The notes under the pieces are model-generated. The model searched no databases, was not told where the DNA came from, and saw only the letters and a list, made by a program, of their open reading frames with translations. Below are positions 34,016 to 43,987 of a stretch of 64,000 nt of DNA, one piece after another. This DNA is from an uncultured Thermoanaerobaculia bacterium. Lineage in GTDB: Bacteria > Acidobacteriota > Thermoanaerobaculia > Multivoradales > Multivoraceae. The stretch lies in assembly GCA_951812325.1 (NCBI GenBank), contig OX638294.1, positions 124,001 through 188,000 of the forward strand. Reading direction: 5' to 3'. Each line of letters opens with the position of its first letter. Position 1 is the stretch's first letter. Position numbers and translations under genes: made by a program.

Positions 34016-37000
34016 CTAGAAGCGGATCCTCATCGAGGCGCGCACCTGGCGCGGACGCTGGAAGAAGCGCCGCACCGGGTAGACCTGACCGTCGCCGCCC
34101 CAGGAGCGTCGCCGCTGCTGGTTGGTGACGTTCAGCACGTCGACCCGGACTTCACCCCGCACGTCCCGGTAACCCAGGGGGAAACCCCAGGCGCCGTTCA
34201 GATTCAGGGTGTACTCGTCCGACGTGAAGCGCCCCTGCGTGCCCGGGGCATGCAGGTTGAAGCCGACGCCGCTGTTCGGCGTACCCGGCTTCGGATCGTT
34301 CGGATTCCTCTGGACCCTCTCGAGGCCATCAAAGTCGATAGATACACCCTCCGAGCGGACCCACGGAGTCCCGGTCTGGAAAGTGAGATGCCCGGACAGG
34401 GTCAGATCCTGGTTCCCAAGACGCCAGGTCTTGAATCCGAACGAGTTGTAGATCCAGGTCCGGTCGTAGGTTGAGTTCAAGCCGCGCCGATTGATCATCG
34501 ACACGGGGTAACCGAGCCATTCGGACAGAGCCTGATTGCAATCCACCGGGTAGAGCTCGGTCCGACCGGTGCGCCGGTCGGGCTCCGCCTGGCCAGCGTC
34601 ACACTGGTCAATGTGCCCCTGGGTCAGGACAACGCTCAGGTTCTCGAGATAGCTGCTGTTGGTGTTGTTCCACCAGGCGCCGGCGCCGGTCGTGTCGGTT
34701 TCCGACCAGGACACATTGTTGTAGAGAGCCCAGCCGTTCGCGAACCGCCGATTGAGCTGGACTTGCAGACCCCGGTAGCTGTTCCTGGCCGAATCGGCTG
34801 CGGCGAGTGCCTCGTCGTTGAGGTTCCGCGGCAGTCCCTTGGCTTCACGCGCATCGGCCGTATTCGTCACGATCTCGGCCAGGTCGTGGTAGTTGCCGGT
34901 GATGAAGATGTTCCGACCCTTGTGGTCGTACTGGGTGTTCGAGAACATCATGTCCTGCATCTGCCAGTCGATGTACTTCACGTCAAGCGCCCAGTTCGGA
35001 GCGAACTGCCATTCGATCCCGAGGATCAGATCGTCCCGGTAGTAGGGATCGATGTCGTGGTCCCAGATTTCGCAGTCCAGGCCGGAGGTTTCGCCGTCAC
35101 GGCAGGGGCGCACGGCGTCCCACATCAGACCTGGCACCAGTGTGCTCCAGGCGAAGTTGTAGCCGGGAAGGGCTGCGCCGACGGTGCCCGCCAGGCGCGT
35201 ATCGGCGCGATCCGGAACGGCACAGAACACCTGTGCCTCTACCGGGTCGCAGAACAGCCAGACCTCATAGCCCTCGTAGCCGTTCCACTGGTCGTGCATG
35301 CCGCCAGCGGTGTCGCCACCGCCCGAGATCCATGCCTGGTTGAGCATCGCGTGGTACTGGCCCCAGTTTGCCGTGAGCAACAGGCGCCCGTCGCCCTTGA
35401 CGTCGTATGTGACGTTCACCCGGGGATCGACATAGGTGGCGTCCACCACCTGGCGGCGGATGTCATTCCAAGCCTCCTGAATCTCGCCCCTGAACCCGAC
35501 GTTGAAGGTCCAGTGGTCACCGACGGTGAATCGGTCCCTCAGGTAGAAGGCGGTGTCCCTGATCTCGGCGTCGCCGCTGCCCCGACCGATGCAACTCGTG
35601 ATGTCGTTGAAGTCGGTGCGTTCGATCCGGCCATTGGCTTTCGTGACCTCGACCGGTGTCAGCTCCTGCCCGATCGAACCCTCGCAGCTCAGCCTGGGCG
35701 AGTTGTAGTCGACGTAGACGCAACCGCGACCGCGGGTCGTGAGGCCCGACCAGTGAGGATTGTCGGGGCCCGTGCCGGCATTGCGGGTCAGGGAGCAACT
35801 GTCGTCGCCCAGGCCGCCGGCGCCGCCATACCCGAACGGGTTGTATGAGTCGTATCCCCAGCCGTTCATGAACGACGTGCGGGCGTTTTCGCCCTCCCAC
35901 TTCGTGTCCTGGTAGTCGATGCCGTATTTCAGCTCGTGGTTCGCGCCGACGAACTGGGTCAGGCCGACGTTGCCCTGGTCGCGCGGAAAGGCGTTGAAGC
36001 CGAAGCCGTCGGAGAGGATCCAGCCGTTGTGCCAGGCGCCGAGGTTCTCGCCATCGACGTACACGTTGTAGTTGTTGCCCGGCCAGAAGAAGCCCTGGCT
36101 CGGGTCGAACGGGAACCGGAGACCGAAGTTCGTGTCGCCGCCGGACGTGTCGAGCTCGGTGTGGCCCGCTTCAGGACCGCGGTCGAGCGATTTCGCCTGC
36201 AGGCAGGTGGTCACCATCTCGGCCGGAACGTTCGGCAGGTGGTTGAGGCCCAGCCAATCGAGGATCGGCATGCCGTCGACATCGAGAACGTCGGGGTTCT
36301 CCTGGGTCAGCGTGTCGTGGCAACCCAGGAACTTGTTCTCCTGTGTCTCCTGCTGGGCGACCTTCATTTCGAGGAACCAGTTGGAGGAGACCGCCCAGTT
36401 CCAGTTCAAGGTCGCCAAGGTGCTGTCGTTCTCGTGCGGCGTCGGGGTCCAGTAGTCGAACGACTGCTGGTTGAAGTAGTTCCGGAACGTCGGCGTTTCG
36501 ATCGTCGAGCCGTTGAAGGCATGGGCTGCGCTGGACTGCAGGTTCAGCTTCAGGATCGCCGTGTCGTCGAACAGGCTGATGTCGTAGGGGTCGCCGCCGA
36601 TCAGCCGCTCGGCGTAGGCATCGTCGGCCTCGCTGTAGCCGGCGTAGAACCAGAACTTGTCGCGCATGAGTGGGCCGCCGAGCGAGACCTCGTAGCTGTC
36701 GCTCTGACCCTCCCACTCGGAGCCGCCGGTCCGGCAGGGGTTGAGTTCGCGGGAACCGTCGGTGCCGCCCGGAATCAGGCCGCGGCCTTGATCCCGCTCG
36801 TCGCCGTGGCAGCGCTTGAACCAGTCCGCCGGGTAGGGCTTGTTGGTGCGCTCGGTCAACGAAGGCTGGTCCTTGTAGTCGGCGCCCCAGTCGACCCGCT
36901 GACGCTGCCAGAGCGCGTCGGCGTGCCAGCGGTTGGTGCCGGACTTGACGATCACGTTGGTCGACGAGCCGACGTAGCGGCCGTACTCGGCGGAGGAACC

Positions 37001-37642
37001 GCCCGCTTCCATCGAAACCTCGGTCAGCGCCGTAACCGGCACGCGGACGCGGCTGCCGCCGAACTTGGCGAAGGTCGTGTCGACGCCATCGATGAACACG
37101 CCCTGGTCGGCGAAGTGGGCGCCGTTGACGGAGGGCCGGGTCTGCTGGATGTCGTCGTTCTCCGCGTCGGCGGTGACGCCGGGGAGGGCGTTGATGATGC
37201 CGTAGTAGGTGCGGGTCGTGCCGCCGATCTGTTCGCCGATCTCGCCGGAGACCGTGGCGCCGGCGGAGACGTTGAACTTGTCGACCATGGGCGTCTCACC
37301 GGTGACGGTGATATCGCCTTCGATGGACGCCTGCAGAGTGACGTCGAGTTCTTTCCGGTCACCGGCGACGGCATGCACTTCGGCTCGGGCTTCGCCCAGG
37401 CCTTCGAGCTTGGCGGTCATGGTGTAGTCGCCCGGTACCACGCCGACGAAACGGTAGTTGCCGTTCTCGTCGGTGCGGCCGAACTTGTCTCCGCGCTCGC
37501 CGCTCAGCGTGACGGTCACGCCGGGCAGCGGCGAGCCGCCGGGATCCACTACTTGGCCGCTGATCGTCGCGGTTTCCGGCGCGTCTGCGAACAGACAGAC
37601 GGGCAGCAGAACGAGCAACACGGCCAGGAACAGTCGCTTCAT
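34016..37642 (-). CDS. Oar-like TonB-dependent receptor with carboxypeptidase-regulatory domain, copy 2
   Basis: A 1208-residue paralogue of the receptor at 27780-31460. Signal peptide KRLFLAVLLVLLPVCLFA; a purine-rich AAGGAGAAGGA precedes the ATG. Domain order is identical: Ig-like carboxypeptidase-regulatory domain (ATISGQVVDPGGSPLPGVTV), plug (FADQGVFIDGVDTTFAKFGG), long barrel, terminal Phe (VRASMRIRF). N-terminal and plug regions are almost superimposable on copy 1, while extracellular loops differ (for example 35050-35250 against 28850-29050). This suggests duplication followed by change in ligand. It is divergent from the CRTAC1-TPR-CRTAC1 cluster, which may supply periplasmic or surface partners. 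Confidence 0.93.
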   Translation of the reverse strand: MKRLFLAVLLVLLPVCLFADAPETATISGQVVDPGGSPLPGVTVTLSGERGDKFGRTDENGNYRFVGVVPGDYTMTAKLEGLGEARAEVHAVAGDRKELDVTLQASIEGDITVTGETPMVDKFNVSAGATVSGEIGEQIGGTTRTYYGIINALPGVTADAENDDIQQTRPSVNGAHFADQGVFIDGVDTTFAKFGGSRVRVPVTALTEVSMEAGGSSAEYGRYVGSSTNVIVKSGTNRWHADALWQRQRVDWGADYKDQPSLTERTNKPYPADWFKRCHGDERDQGRGLIPGGTDGSRELNPCRTGGSEWEGQSDSYEVSLGGPLMRDKFWFYAGYSEADDAYAERLIGGDPYDISLFDDTAILKLNLQSSAAHAFNGSTIETPTFRNYFNQQSFDYWTPTPHENDSTLATLNWNWAVSSNWFLEMKVAQQETQENKFLGCHDTLTQENPDVLDVDGMPILDWLGLNHLPNVPAEMVTTCLQAKSLDRGPEAGHTELDTSGGDTNFGLRFPFDPSQGFFWPGNNYNVYVDGENLGAWHNGWILSDGFGFNAFPRDQGNVGLTQFVGANHELKYGIDYQDTKWEGENARTSFMNGWGYDSYNPFGYGGAGGLGDDSCSLTRNAGTGPDNPHWSGLTTRGRGCVYVDYNSPRLSCEGSIGQELTPVEVTKANGRIERTDFNDITSCIGRGSGDAEIRDTAFYLRDRFTVGDHWTFNVGFRGEIQEAWNDIRRQVVDATYVDPRVNVTYDVKGDGRLLLTANWGQYHAMLNQAWISGGGDTAGGMHDQWNGYEGYEVWLFCDPVEAQVFCAVPDRADTRLAGTVGAALPGYNFAWSTLVPGLMWDAVRPCRDGETSGLDCEIWDHDIDPYYRDDLILGIEWQFAPNWALDVKYIDWQMQDMMFSNTQYDHKGRNIFITGNYHDLAEIVTNTADAREAKGLPRNLNDEALAAADSARNSYRGLQVQLNRRFANGWALYNNVSWSETDTTGAGAWWNNTNSSYLENLSVVLTQGHIDQCDAGQAEPDRRTGRTELYPVDCNQALSEWLGYPVSMINRRGLNSTYDRTWIYNSFGFKTWRLGNQDLTLSGHLTFQTGTPWVRSEGVSIDFDGLERVQRNPNDPKPGTPNSGVGFNLHAPGTQGRFTSDEYTLNLNGAWGFPLGYRDVRGEVRVDVLNVTNQQRRRSWGGDGQVYPVRRFFQRPRQVRASMRIRF

Positions 37643-37819
37643 CTCAGTCCTTCTCCTTGTCGGTTAGATGAGCTAACGATATAGATGATGAGCGCATCCT
37701 CACCGACTCGCGACGGCGTGTCAAATCCGGACGCGGGCGGGGACCCCTCGGGCGCCTGGATCCAACATTCTGGTTCACGATCCAGTGTTCTGGAGATTTC
37801 TCGATAGTCTCCACTGCCC
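37643..37819. promoter_or_regulatory. Divergent promoter region of TonB receptor 2 and CRTAC1 cluster
   Basis: A TTGACA element lies on the minus strand at 37719-37724, in a context similar to that of the receptor 1 promoter (GTCAAA beside CCGG). The -10 at 17 bases (GAGGAT) is poor, so the promoter call is weak. Confidence 0.4.
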
Positions 37820-39595
37820 ATGGCCGCGTTGTTCGTCCTGGTCTTCGGCTGTCTGGCGCCTGCGGCCAGCGGTGCGACACCTGCGTTCGAGGAAGCTGCA
37901 GCGGAGCTCGGAATCGACTTCCTCCACTTCAACGGCATGACCGGGCAGCTCTACACCGCGGAAGTCGTGGGTCCGGGAGTTGCCCTCTTCGACTTCGACA
38001 ACGACGGCGACCTGGACATCTACCTGGGCCAGGGCCGCGAGTTCAAAGGCGACGAGGGCCGCGCCCCGGTGTTCCCGCGCCAGGCCGGCAAGCCGGCGGG
38101 CGACCGCCTCTTCCGCAACGAACTGAAGGTCGGCGGCGATCGGGAGCTCCGGTTCGTCGACGTGACCGCGGAGCTGGGCCTCGACGCCCCGGGCTACAAC
38201 ATCGGCGTCGCGTCCGGCGACTACGACCGCGACGGCTACGTCGACCTCTACGTGACCAACCTGGGTCCGAATCAACTGCTCCGCAACAACCGCGGCGCCG
38301 GTTTCGAAGACGTCACGGGGCCTGCCGGCGCCGACGACCGGCGCTTCAGCGTCCCGGCGACCTTCTTCGACTACGACGCCGACGGCTGGCTCGACCTCTA
38401 CGTGGGCAACTACCACCGCTTCCACCGGGCAAACCGGAAGCAGTGCTTCCTGACCGGCGGTCAGCCGGACTACTGCGGGCCGCTCAGCCAGCCGGCGGAG
38501 GGCGACCGCCTGCTGCGCAACCTCGGCAACGGCGCATTCCTCGATGTGACCGAGCGGTCCGGGCTGGCAGGGGTCCCGCACACGGCTCTGGGGGCGGCCG
38601 CGGTCGACTTCAACGGCGACCGCGCGATCGACCTCTACGTCGCCAACGACCAGATGGCGAACCAGCTCTGGCTCAACCAGGGCGACGGCACCTTCGCCGA
38701 GGACGCGGTGTTCGCCGGCGCCGCCTTCGACCGGGATGGCCGGGCCCAGGCGAGCATGGGCGTTGCGGTGGCCGACTTCGACGGCAACGGGGCTCCGGAC
38801 ATCTTTCTGTCGCACCTGGTCCGGGAGCACAACACGCTCTACCTGAACGACGGCGAGGGACTGTTCGCCGACCGGTCCCGCGAGGGCGGCCTGGTCGACC
38901 CGAGCTGGCCGATGACCGGGTTCGGGACGGCGCCGCTCGACTACGACGGCGACGGCCTGCTCGACCTGTTCGTCGTCAACGGCGCAGTGCGCCGGATCGG
39001 GGAGCAGGTGGAAGCCGGCGAACCGCACCCGCTGCGAATGGAGAATCAGCTCTTCCGGGGTCTGGGCGGCGGCCGATTCGAGGTCTTGTCCGCCGCAGAG
39101 CGGGTGCATCCGGTCCTGAGCGAGGTCAGCCGGGGCCTCGCGGCGGGCGACCTGGACAACGACGGCGATCCCGATCTCGTGATGACGAACAACGGAGGGC
39201 GGGCGCGCGTGCTGCTGAACCGTCGGCCGCCGGGCATGGCCTGGCTGGGCGTGCGGCTCGTGGCCGACCTGGAGCACTGCGCCGACGGCGCCGGATGTGC
39301 CCGCGTTGCGGCCGGCAGTCGGAGTCGGGAACGGTCTTCCGGGCGGCGGTTCCTCGACGTCTACGGTGCGCGCGCCCGGATTGCGGGGCGGAGCGGCTGG
39401 CAGTGGGCGCACACGGACGGCAGCTACGCCGCGGCCAGCGATCCCCGCCTGCTGTTCCCCCTGACTGCCGGGCCGGCGCCCGCGACGGTCGAAGTCGTCT
39501 GGCCGGACGGCGCCCTTGAGGAGTTCGTCCGATTGACGCCGAACCGCTACCACGTGTTGCGCCGGGGCGCCGGGACGGCCGTGGAGACGCGGTGA
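37820..39595 (+). CDS. CRTAC1 family protein: FG-GAP/VCBS propeller with ASPIC/UnbV domain
   Basis: A 591-residue exported protein (signal ALFVLVFGCLAPAASGA). At least six FG-GAP/VCBS blades carry the calcium-binding DxDxDGxxD loop: DFDNDGDLDIYLG, DYDRDGYVDLYV, DYDADGWLDLYV, DFNGDRAIDLYV, DFDGNGAPDIFL, DYDGDGLLDLFV and DLDNDGDPDLVM. The C-terminal 100 residues match ASPIC/UnbV (WLGVRL, YGARARI, EVVWPDGALEEF). Such proteins in Acidobacteriota are usually encoded beside TPR proteins and Oar-like receptors; a role in surface carbohydrate or protein binding is inferred. First of a three-gene + strand cluster. Confidence 0.93.
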   Translation: MAALFVLVFGCLAPAASGATPAFEEAAAELGIDFLHFNGMTGQLYTAEVVGPGVALFDFDNDGDLDIYLGQGREFKGDEGRAPVFPRQAGKPAGDRLFRNELKVGGDRELRFVDVTAELGLDAPGYNIGVASGDYDRDGYVDLYVTNLGPNQLLRNNRGAGFEDVTGPAGADDRRFSVPATFFDYDADGWLDLYVGNYHRFHRANRKQCFLTGGQPDYCGPLSQPAEGDRLLRNLGNGAFLDVTERSGLAGVPHTALGAAAVDFNGDRAIDLYVANDQMANQLWLNQGDGTFAEDAVFAGAAFDRDGRAQASMGVAVADFDGNGAPDIFLSHLVREHNTLYLNDGEGLFADRSREGGLVDPSWPMTGFGTAPLDYDGDGLLDLFVVNGAVRRIGEQVEAGEPHPLRMENQLFRGLGGGRFEVLSAAERVHPVLSEVSRGLAAGDLDNDGDPDLVMTNNGGRARVLLNRRPPGMAWLGVRLVADLEHCADGAGCARVAAGSRSRERSSGRRFLDVYGARARIAGRSGWQWAHTDGSYAAASDPRLLFPLTAGPAPATVEVVWPDGALEEFVRLTPNRYHVLRRGAGTAVETR

Positions 39596-39749
39596 TCTGG
39601 CGGGCACGAATGTCCGGCAGGGGCCGTGGATGCACTTTCCCTCCTGCTCCCGTGTTGTCTCCAGGCGCCTTCCCGGTTCGAGCGTCCGACCCGCCGCGGA
39701 GGCCTGCGAGCCGGGAACTGGAGAGCCTGCGCATCCGGAGCTGCAGCAG

Positions 39750-41498
39750 GTGAGGATCGCATTGCGCCGCCAGGTTGGGGGGCCGGAGTTCCCGGCTGTC
39801 GTTCGGGCTCTCGGCCTCGCCGCTGCCGCCTTCGGCGCCGCCCCGGCTCTCGGCCAGGAACTTGCCCCGGAAGCCGGCATCGCCCGCGTGCGCGCCTCGC
39901 TTGCCATCGACGCCGTGCCGGAGCCGGACCTCGATCACCTGGAACCGGACGTCCGCCAGCGGTTCCGGGAGGACCGGGCCGTGGTTGCATCCACTCTGAC
40001 CGGCGCCGCCGACGAGGGGCAGGCCCAGGCCGCGGCGAACGCCTTCGCCGACCTCTGCCTGCGCTACCTGCACTACGAGTTTCACGCCGCCGCCGCGGTC
40101 TGCCTGGAGCAGCTCCGGGCGCTCGCCCCAGGCGATTTCCAGTGGGCCTACTACGAGTTGTTGCTGCACGACGCGACCGGTGACCTGGAGCAGGCGCGCG
40201 CGAGTGCGGGCGCGGCGCTCGATCTGCGCCCGGGGGATGTGCCGACCCTGATTCGCGCCGGGGACCTGCTGCTGGCCGAAGGTGAACTCGAGGCGGCGGA
40301 AGCGGCCTTCGGCAGGGCCGCCTCGGGAAGGCCCGAGAGCGCGGCGGCGCGTTTCGGCCTCGGGCGGGTGGCTCTCGAGCGGGGCGATGCCGCCCGCGCC
40401 GTCCGGATCCTGGAGGCGCTGGCGGCGACACAGCCCGCGGGCAGCATCGTTCGTCATCACCTCGGCATGGCCCTGCGCGCGGTCGGCGACCCGGAGAGGG
40501 CACGGGCGGAACTGAGGCAGAACCGGCAGGTGCCGATCGCGATCGCCGATCCACTGCGCGAGCGCCTCGATCTCTTCGGCGTCAAGGAGGAGGCGGTATT
40601 CGACCGGGCCGTGCGTTCGGCGCGCGCGGGCGACCATGCCCGGGCAGTCGCCCTCTACGAGGAACTGCTGGCCGCGAGCGGGCGGGATGTCGAGGTGCAC
40701 TTCAACCTTGCCCGGTCGTTGATCGAGACCGGCGATCAGGGCCGGGCCGAGACCCACCTGCGCCGGGCTCTGGAACTGCGGGCGGATCACGGCGCCGCGC
40801 ACTTCAACCTGGCGCTGCTTCTGGGCCGCGCCGGCCGCGCCGTCGAGGCGGCCGCGCACCTGGAGCGCGCGGCCGAGATCGATCCGGAGAACCTGCCGTG
40901 GCGTTTGGCGCGCGCACGGGCACGCGCCGACGCCGGCAACGTGGATGGAGCGATCACCGAGCTGGAAGAAATCGTGGCTCTGGATCCCGGCCTGATCGAG
41001 GCGCGACGGGCCCTGGCGGCGCTGCTGGTCGGTGCGGGGGCGCCGGCGCGGGCCGCGATCCAGCTGGAGGCGCTGGTCGAGCTCGCGCCCGACGACCTGG
41101 CAGCCCGCTTCAATCTCGCCCTGATGCAGTTCCAGGCCGGCCTGTACGTCGACTGCCGGGCCACCCTCGAGGCAGCACTGGGGCGTTTCCCCGGTGATCT
41201 CGCGGTGCGGCACCTGCTGGCCCGGCTACTGGCCGTGAGCCCCGTCCCCGGGGCGCTGGACGGCGCCCGGGCCGTGGAGCTGGCGCAGGCCGTGGTCTCC
41301 GAGCAACCGGCCCTGGACCACCTGGAGACGCTGGCGATGGCCCTGGCGGCGGCGGGTCGTTTCGAAGAGGCGGTCGCCCGGCAGCAGGAGGCGCTGGCAA
41401 TGGAACGCCGGTCGACCGGCGTCAACTCGGACGAACGACGGCAGCGCCTGGACCTCTACCGGGCCCGGCAGCCCCTGCGGGCGCCGGCGAGGCCCTAG
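39750..41498 (+). CDS. Secreted tetratricopeptide-repeat protein
   Basis: A 582-residue protein from GTG 39750, chosen because it places the signal peptide (VVRALGLAAAAFGAAPALGQ) near the N terminus and follows a GGAG; ATG 39630 would add 40 low-complexity residues. About ten TPR or TPR-like repeats fill the protein (for example AYYELLLHDATGDLEQARASA, AARFGLGRVALERGDAARAV, VHFNLARSLIETGDQGRAETH, AHFNLALLLGRAGRAVEAA, ARFNLALMQFQAGLYVD). It probably acts as a periplasmic scaffold for the flanking CRTAC1 proteins. The 52-base gap to the next gene supports co-transcription. Confidence 0.85.
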   Translation: MRIALRRQVGGPEFPAVVRALGLAAAAFGAAPALGQELAPEAGIARVRASLAIDAVPEPDLDHLEPDVRQRFREDRAVVASTLTGAADEGQAQAAANAFADLCLRYLHYEFHAAAAVCLEQLRALAPGDFQWAYYELLLHDATGDLEQARASAGAALDLRPGDVPTLIRAGDLLLAEGELEAAEAAFGRAASGRPESAAARFGLGRVALERGDAARAVRILEALAATQPAGSIVRHHLGMALRAVGDPERARAELRQNRQVPIAIADPLRERLDLFGVKEEAVFDRAVRSARAGDHARAVALYEELLAASGRDVEVHFNLARSLIETGDQGRAETHLRRALELRADHGAAHFNLALLLGRAGRAVEAAAHLERAAEIDPENLPWRLARARARADAGNVDGAITELEEIVALDPGLIEARRALAALLVGAGAPARAAIQLEALVELAPDDLAARFNLALMQFQAGLYVDCRATLEAALGRFPGDLAVRHLLARLLAVSPVPGALDGARAVELAQAVVSEQPALDHLETLAMALAAAGRFEEAVARQQEALAMERRSTGVNSDERRQRLDLYRARQPLRAPARP

Positions 41499-41549
41499 CA
41501 GGATCCGGGCCCCGGCAACGGGCCGCCTTCCCGCGGTACGATCGCGCTC

Positions 41550-43856
41550 GTGCCTTCGACTGCGCGGATCCTGGTGTTCTCCGCGGCGCTGACGGGGCTC
41601 CTGCCGGGGATCTCCCGAAGTCAGCCGCCGGCCAGGCAGACTCAGTCCGTGCTCGGCGGCGGCGCGGGAGACGGTCCGCTCGGGCAGGCCGCTGCGCTCG
41701 AAGCCGGCCACCGGCGGATGCTGGCGCTGCTGGATGAGATCCGGGTCCGGAGTGCCGAGGACAATCCCTGGTTGGGAGAGGCGGCGGCGCGCGCGGCGAG
41801 GCAGGCGCTGGCGGTCCCCGGTCACAGGCCGGCGGCGCGGCGCTTCCGGCTCCTGCTCGACGTGGCGGAGGAAGAGCTGCGCCTGGGGAACCAGACCGAG
41901 GCGCTGAAGCACTTCGGCGAGGCGTACGGCCTGCTGCCGGAAGTCGAGGCGTTGGCCGGGGGGCAGAAGGCGGAGGCGCTGTTTCGGCTGGCCGTGGCCT
42001 GGCTCCGCCAGGGCGAGAACCGGAATTGCGCCGCGACCGGCGGTGCCGAGGCCTGCATCCTGCCGATTCGGGGAGGGGCGGTTCACCGGGAACGGGAGGG
42101 CTCCGAGCAGGCGGCGCGCTATCTGCGGGAGTACCTGCAGGCGGTCCCGGAGAACTCGGTCCAGGAGGTTCAGGGGAAGTGGTTGCTGAACCTCGTCCAC
42201 ATGACGCTGGGCGACCATCCGGACGGGGTCGAGCCGCAGTACCGGTTGCCGCTCGCCGCGTTCGGGAGCGGCGCGGACTTCCCGCGCTTCCGGAATGTCG
42301 CTCCCGCGCTGGGCATCGACACGTTCAACCTCTCGGGCGGCGCCGTGGTCGATGACTTCAATGGCGACAGCGACCTCGACATCTTCACCACGACCTTCGA
42401 TCCCGGCGGCGAACCCCGGTTCTTCGTCGGCGACGGGAACGGCGGCTTCAAGGACCGGACAGCCGCAGCGGGGCTCGCGGGGCTCTACGGCGGTCTCAAC
42501 GTGGTCCACGCCGATGTCGACAACGACGGCGCCCTGGACCTGTTCGTGCTCCGCGGGGCCTGGTTCGGACCCCATGGCCGGCATCCGAACTCGCTGTTGC
42601 GCAACGAATCGACCGGCTGGGAGGATGCGGAGCGACGCGGTGTGCCGGTCTTTCGCGACGTGACCTTCCTGGCCGGCCTCGGTGATGCCCACCATCCGAC
42701 CCAGACCGCCGCCTGGGCCGATGTCGACAACGACGGCGACCTGGACCTGTTCGTCGGCAACGAGCACACAGCCGGGCAGCCCGCGCCGTCGCAGCTCTTT
42801 CGCAACGAGGGCGCGGGCGCTGACGGCGTGGTCCGGTTCCGGGACATCGCGGCCGCCGCGGGCGTCGAGGTGCGCGCCTTCGTCAAGGCGGCTGTCTGGG
42901 GGGACTACGACAACGATCGCTTCCCCGATCTCTACGTGTCGGTGCTGGGCGGGGCGAACCGGCTCTACCGCAACCGCGGCGACGGCAGCTTCGAGGACGT
43001 GGCCCGGGAACTCGGCGTCACGGGACCGCGCCAGAGCTTCCCGGCGTGGTTCTGGGACGTCGACAATGACGGCAACCTGGACCTGTTCGTCTCCAGCTAC
43101 ACCGGCGACCGGGGCGGCCTGGGGTTCGTCGCGGCGAGCTACCAGGGATTCCCGGGGCCGTGGGAGCTGGCGCGGCTCTACCTGGGCACGGGCGGGGGGC
43201 GGTTCGAGGACATCGCGGCCCGGGCCGGTCTGTCCCGGCTTCATCTGCCGATGGGGTCGAACTTCGGCGACCTGGACGGCGACGGGTTTCTCGACTTCTA
43301 CCTGGGTACCGGCTATCCGGACTACGAGGCGGTGATGCCGAACGTCCTCTACCGCAGCCTGGGCGGCGAGCGTTTCGTCGATGTGAGTCTCGCCGCCGGT
43401 TTCGGCCATCTGCAGAAGGGGCACGCGGTGGCGTTCGCCGACATCGACTCGGACGGCGATCTGGACGTCTTCGAACAGATGGGCGGCGCCTTCCCCGGCG
43501 ATGGCTTCGGCGACGCGCTGTTCGAGAACCCGGGCTTCGGCAATCGCTGGCTGGGTCTGCGGCTGGTCGGTACCGGGAGCAACCGCTCAGCGATCGGCGC
43601 CCGCATCCGGGTGGACCTGGTCGATGCGGACGGCGGTGCCCGGAGCGTCCACCGCCGCGTCAACGGGGGCGGCAGCTTCGGGGGCAATCCGTTGCGGCAG
43701 ACGATCGGCCTGGGACGGCCGGAGACCCTCGAGAAGGTCGAGGTGTACTGGCCGACGACCGATCTGAAGCAGACGTTCGCCGACGTGGAAATGGACCGGC
43801 TGTACCGGGTCGTCGAGGGCTCGGCGGAGTTGGAGACAGTCGACCGGACTCCTTGA
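41550..43856 (+). CDS. CRTAC1 family protein with N-terminal helical (TPR-like) region
   Basis: A 768-residue exported protein beginning at GTG 41550 (signal ILVFSAALTGLLPGISRS). Residues about 50-230 are helical and TPR-like (LLLDVAEEELRLGNQTEALKHF). The propeller starts near 250 with calcium loops DFNGDSDLDIF, DVDNDGALDLFV, DVDNDGDLDLFVG, DYDNDRFPDLYV, DVDNDGNLDLFV, DLDGDGFLDFYLG and DIDSDGDLDVF. The end carries the ASPIC/UnbV signature (GNRWLGLRLVG, RSAIGARIRV, KVEVYWPTTDLKQTF). It fuses in one chain the TPR plus CRTAC1 pairing that the two upstream genes encode separately. Confidence 0.92.
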   Translation: MPSTARILVFSAALTGLLPGISRSQPPARQTQSVLGGGAGDGPLGQAAALEAGHRRMLALLDEIRVRSAEDNPWLGEAAARAARQALAVPGHRPAARRFRLLLDVAEEELRLGNQTEALKHFGEAYGLLPEVEALAGGQKAEALFRLAVAWLRQGENRNCAATGGAEACILPIRGGAVHREREGSEQAARYLREYLQAVPENSVQEVQGKWLLNLVHMTLGDHPDGVEPQYRLPLAAFGSGADFPRFRNVAPALGIDTFNLSGGAVVDDFNGDSDLDIFTTTFDPGGEPRFFVGDGNGGFKDRTAAAGLAGLYGGLNVVHADVDNDGALDLFVLRGAWFGPHGRHPNSLLRNESTGWEDAERRGVPVFRDVTFLAGLGDAHHPTQTAAWADVDNDGDLDLFVGNEHTAGQPAPSQLFRNEGAGADGVVRFRDIAAAAGVEVRAFVKAAVWGDYDNDRFPDLYVSVLGGANRLYRNRGDGSFEDVARELGVTGPRQSFPAWFWDVDNDGNLDLFVSSYTGDRGGLGFVAASYQGFPGPWELARLYLGTGGGRFEDIAARAGLSRLHLPMGSNFGDLDGDGFLDFYLGTGYPDYEAVMPNVLYRSLGGERFVDVSLAAGFGHLQKGHAVAFADIDSDGDLDVFEQMGGAFPGDGFGDALFENPGFGNRWLGLRLVGTGSNRSAIGARIRVDLVDADGGARSVHRRVNGGGSFGGNPLRQTIGLGRPETLEKVEVYWPTTDLKQTFADVEMDRLYRVVEGSAELETVDRTP

Positions 43857-43987
43857 ACGAGGACGCGCCCCGGGCACGGCGGCGGACGCGAGGCTCGTTG
43901 GCGAAGCGGGGGTCGAGGATGGCACGATGCCGGAGGGGATGCATGGCCCCTCGAATGCGGCGTGACTTTGCCGCGGGCTGCCGGACC

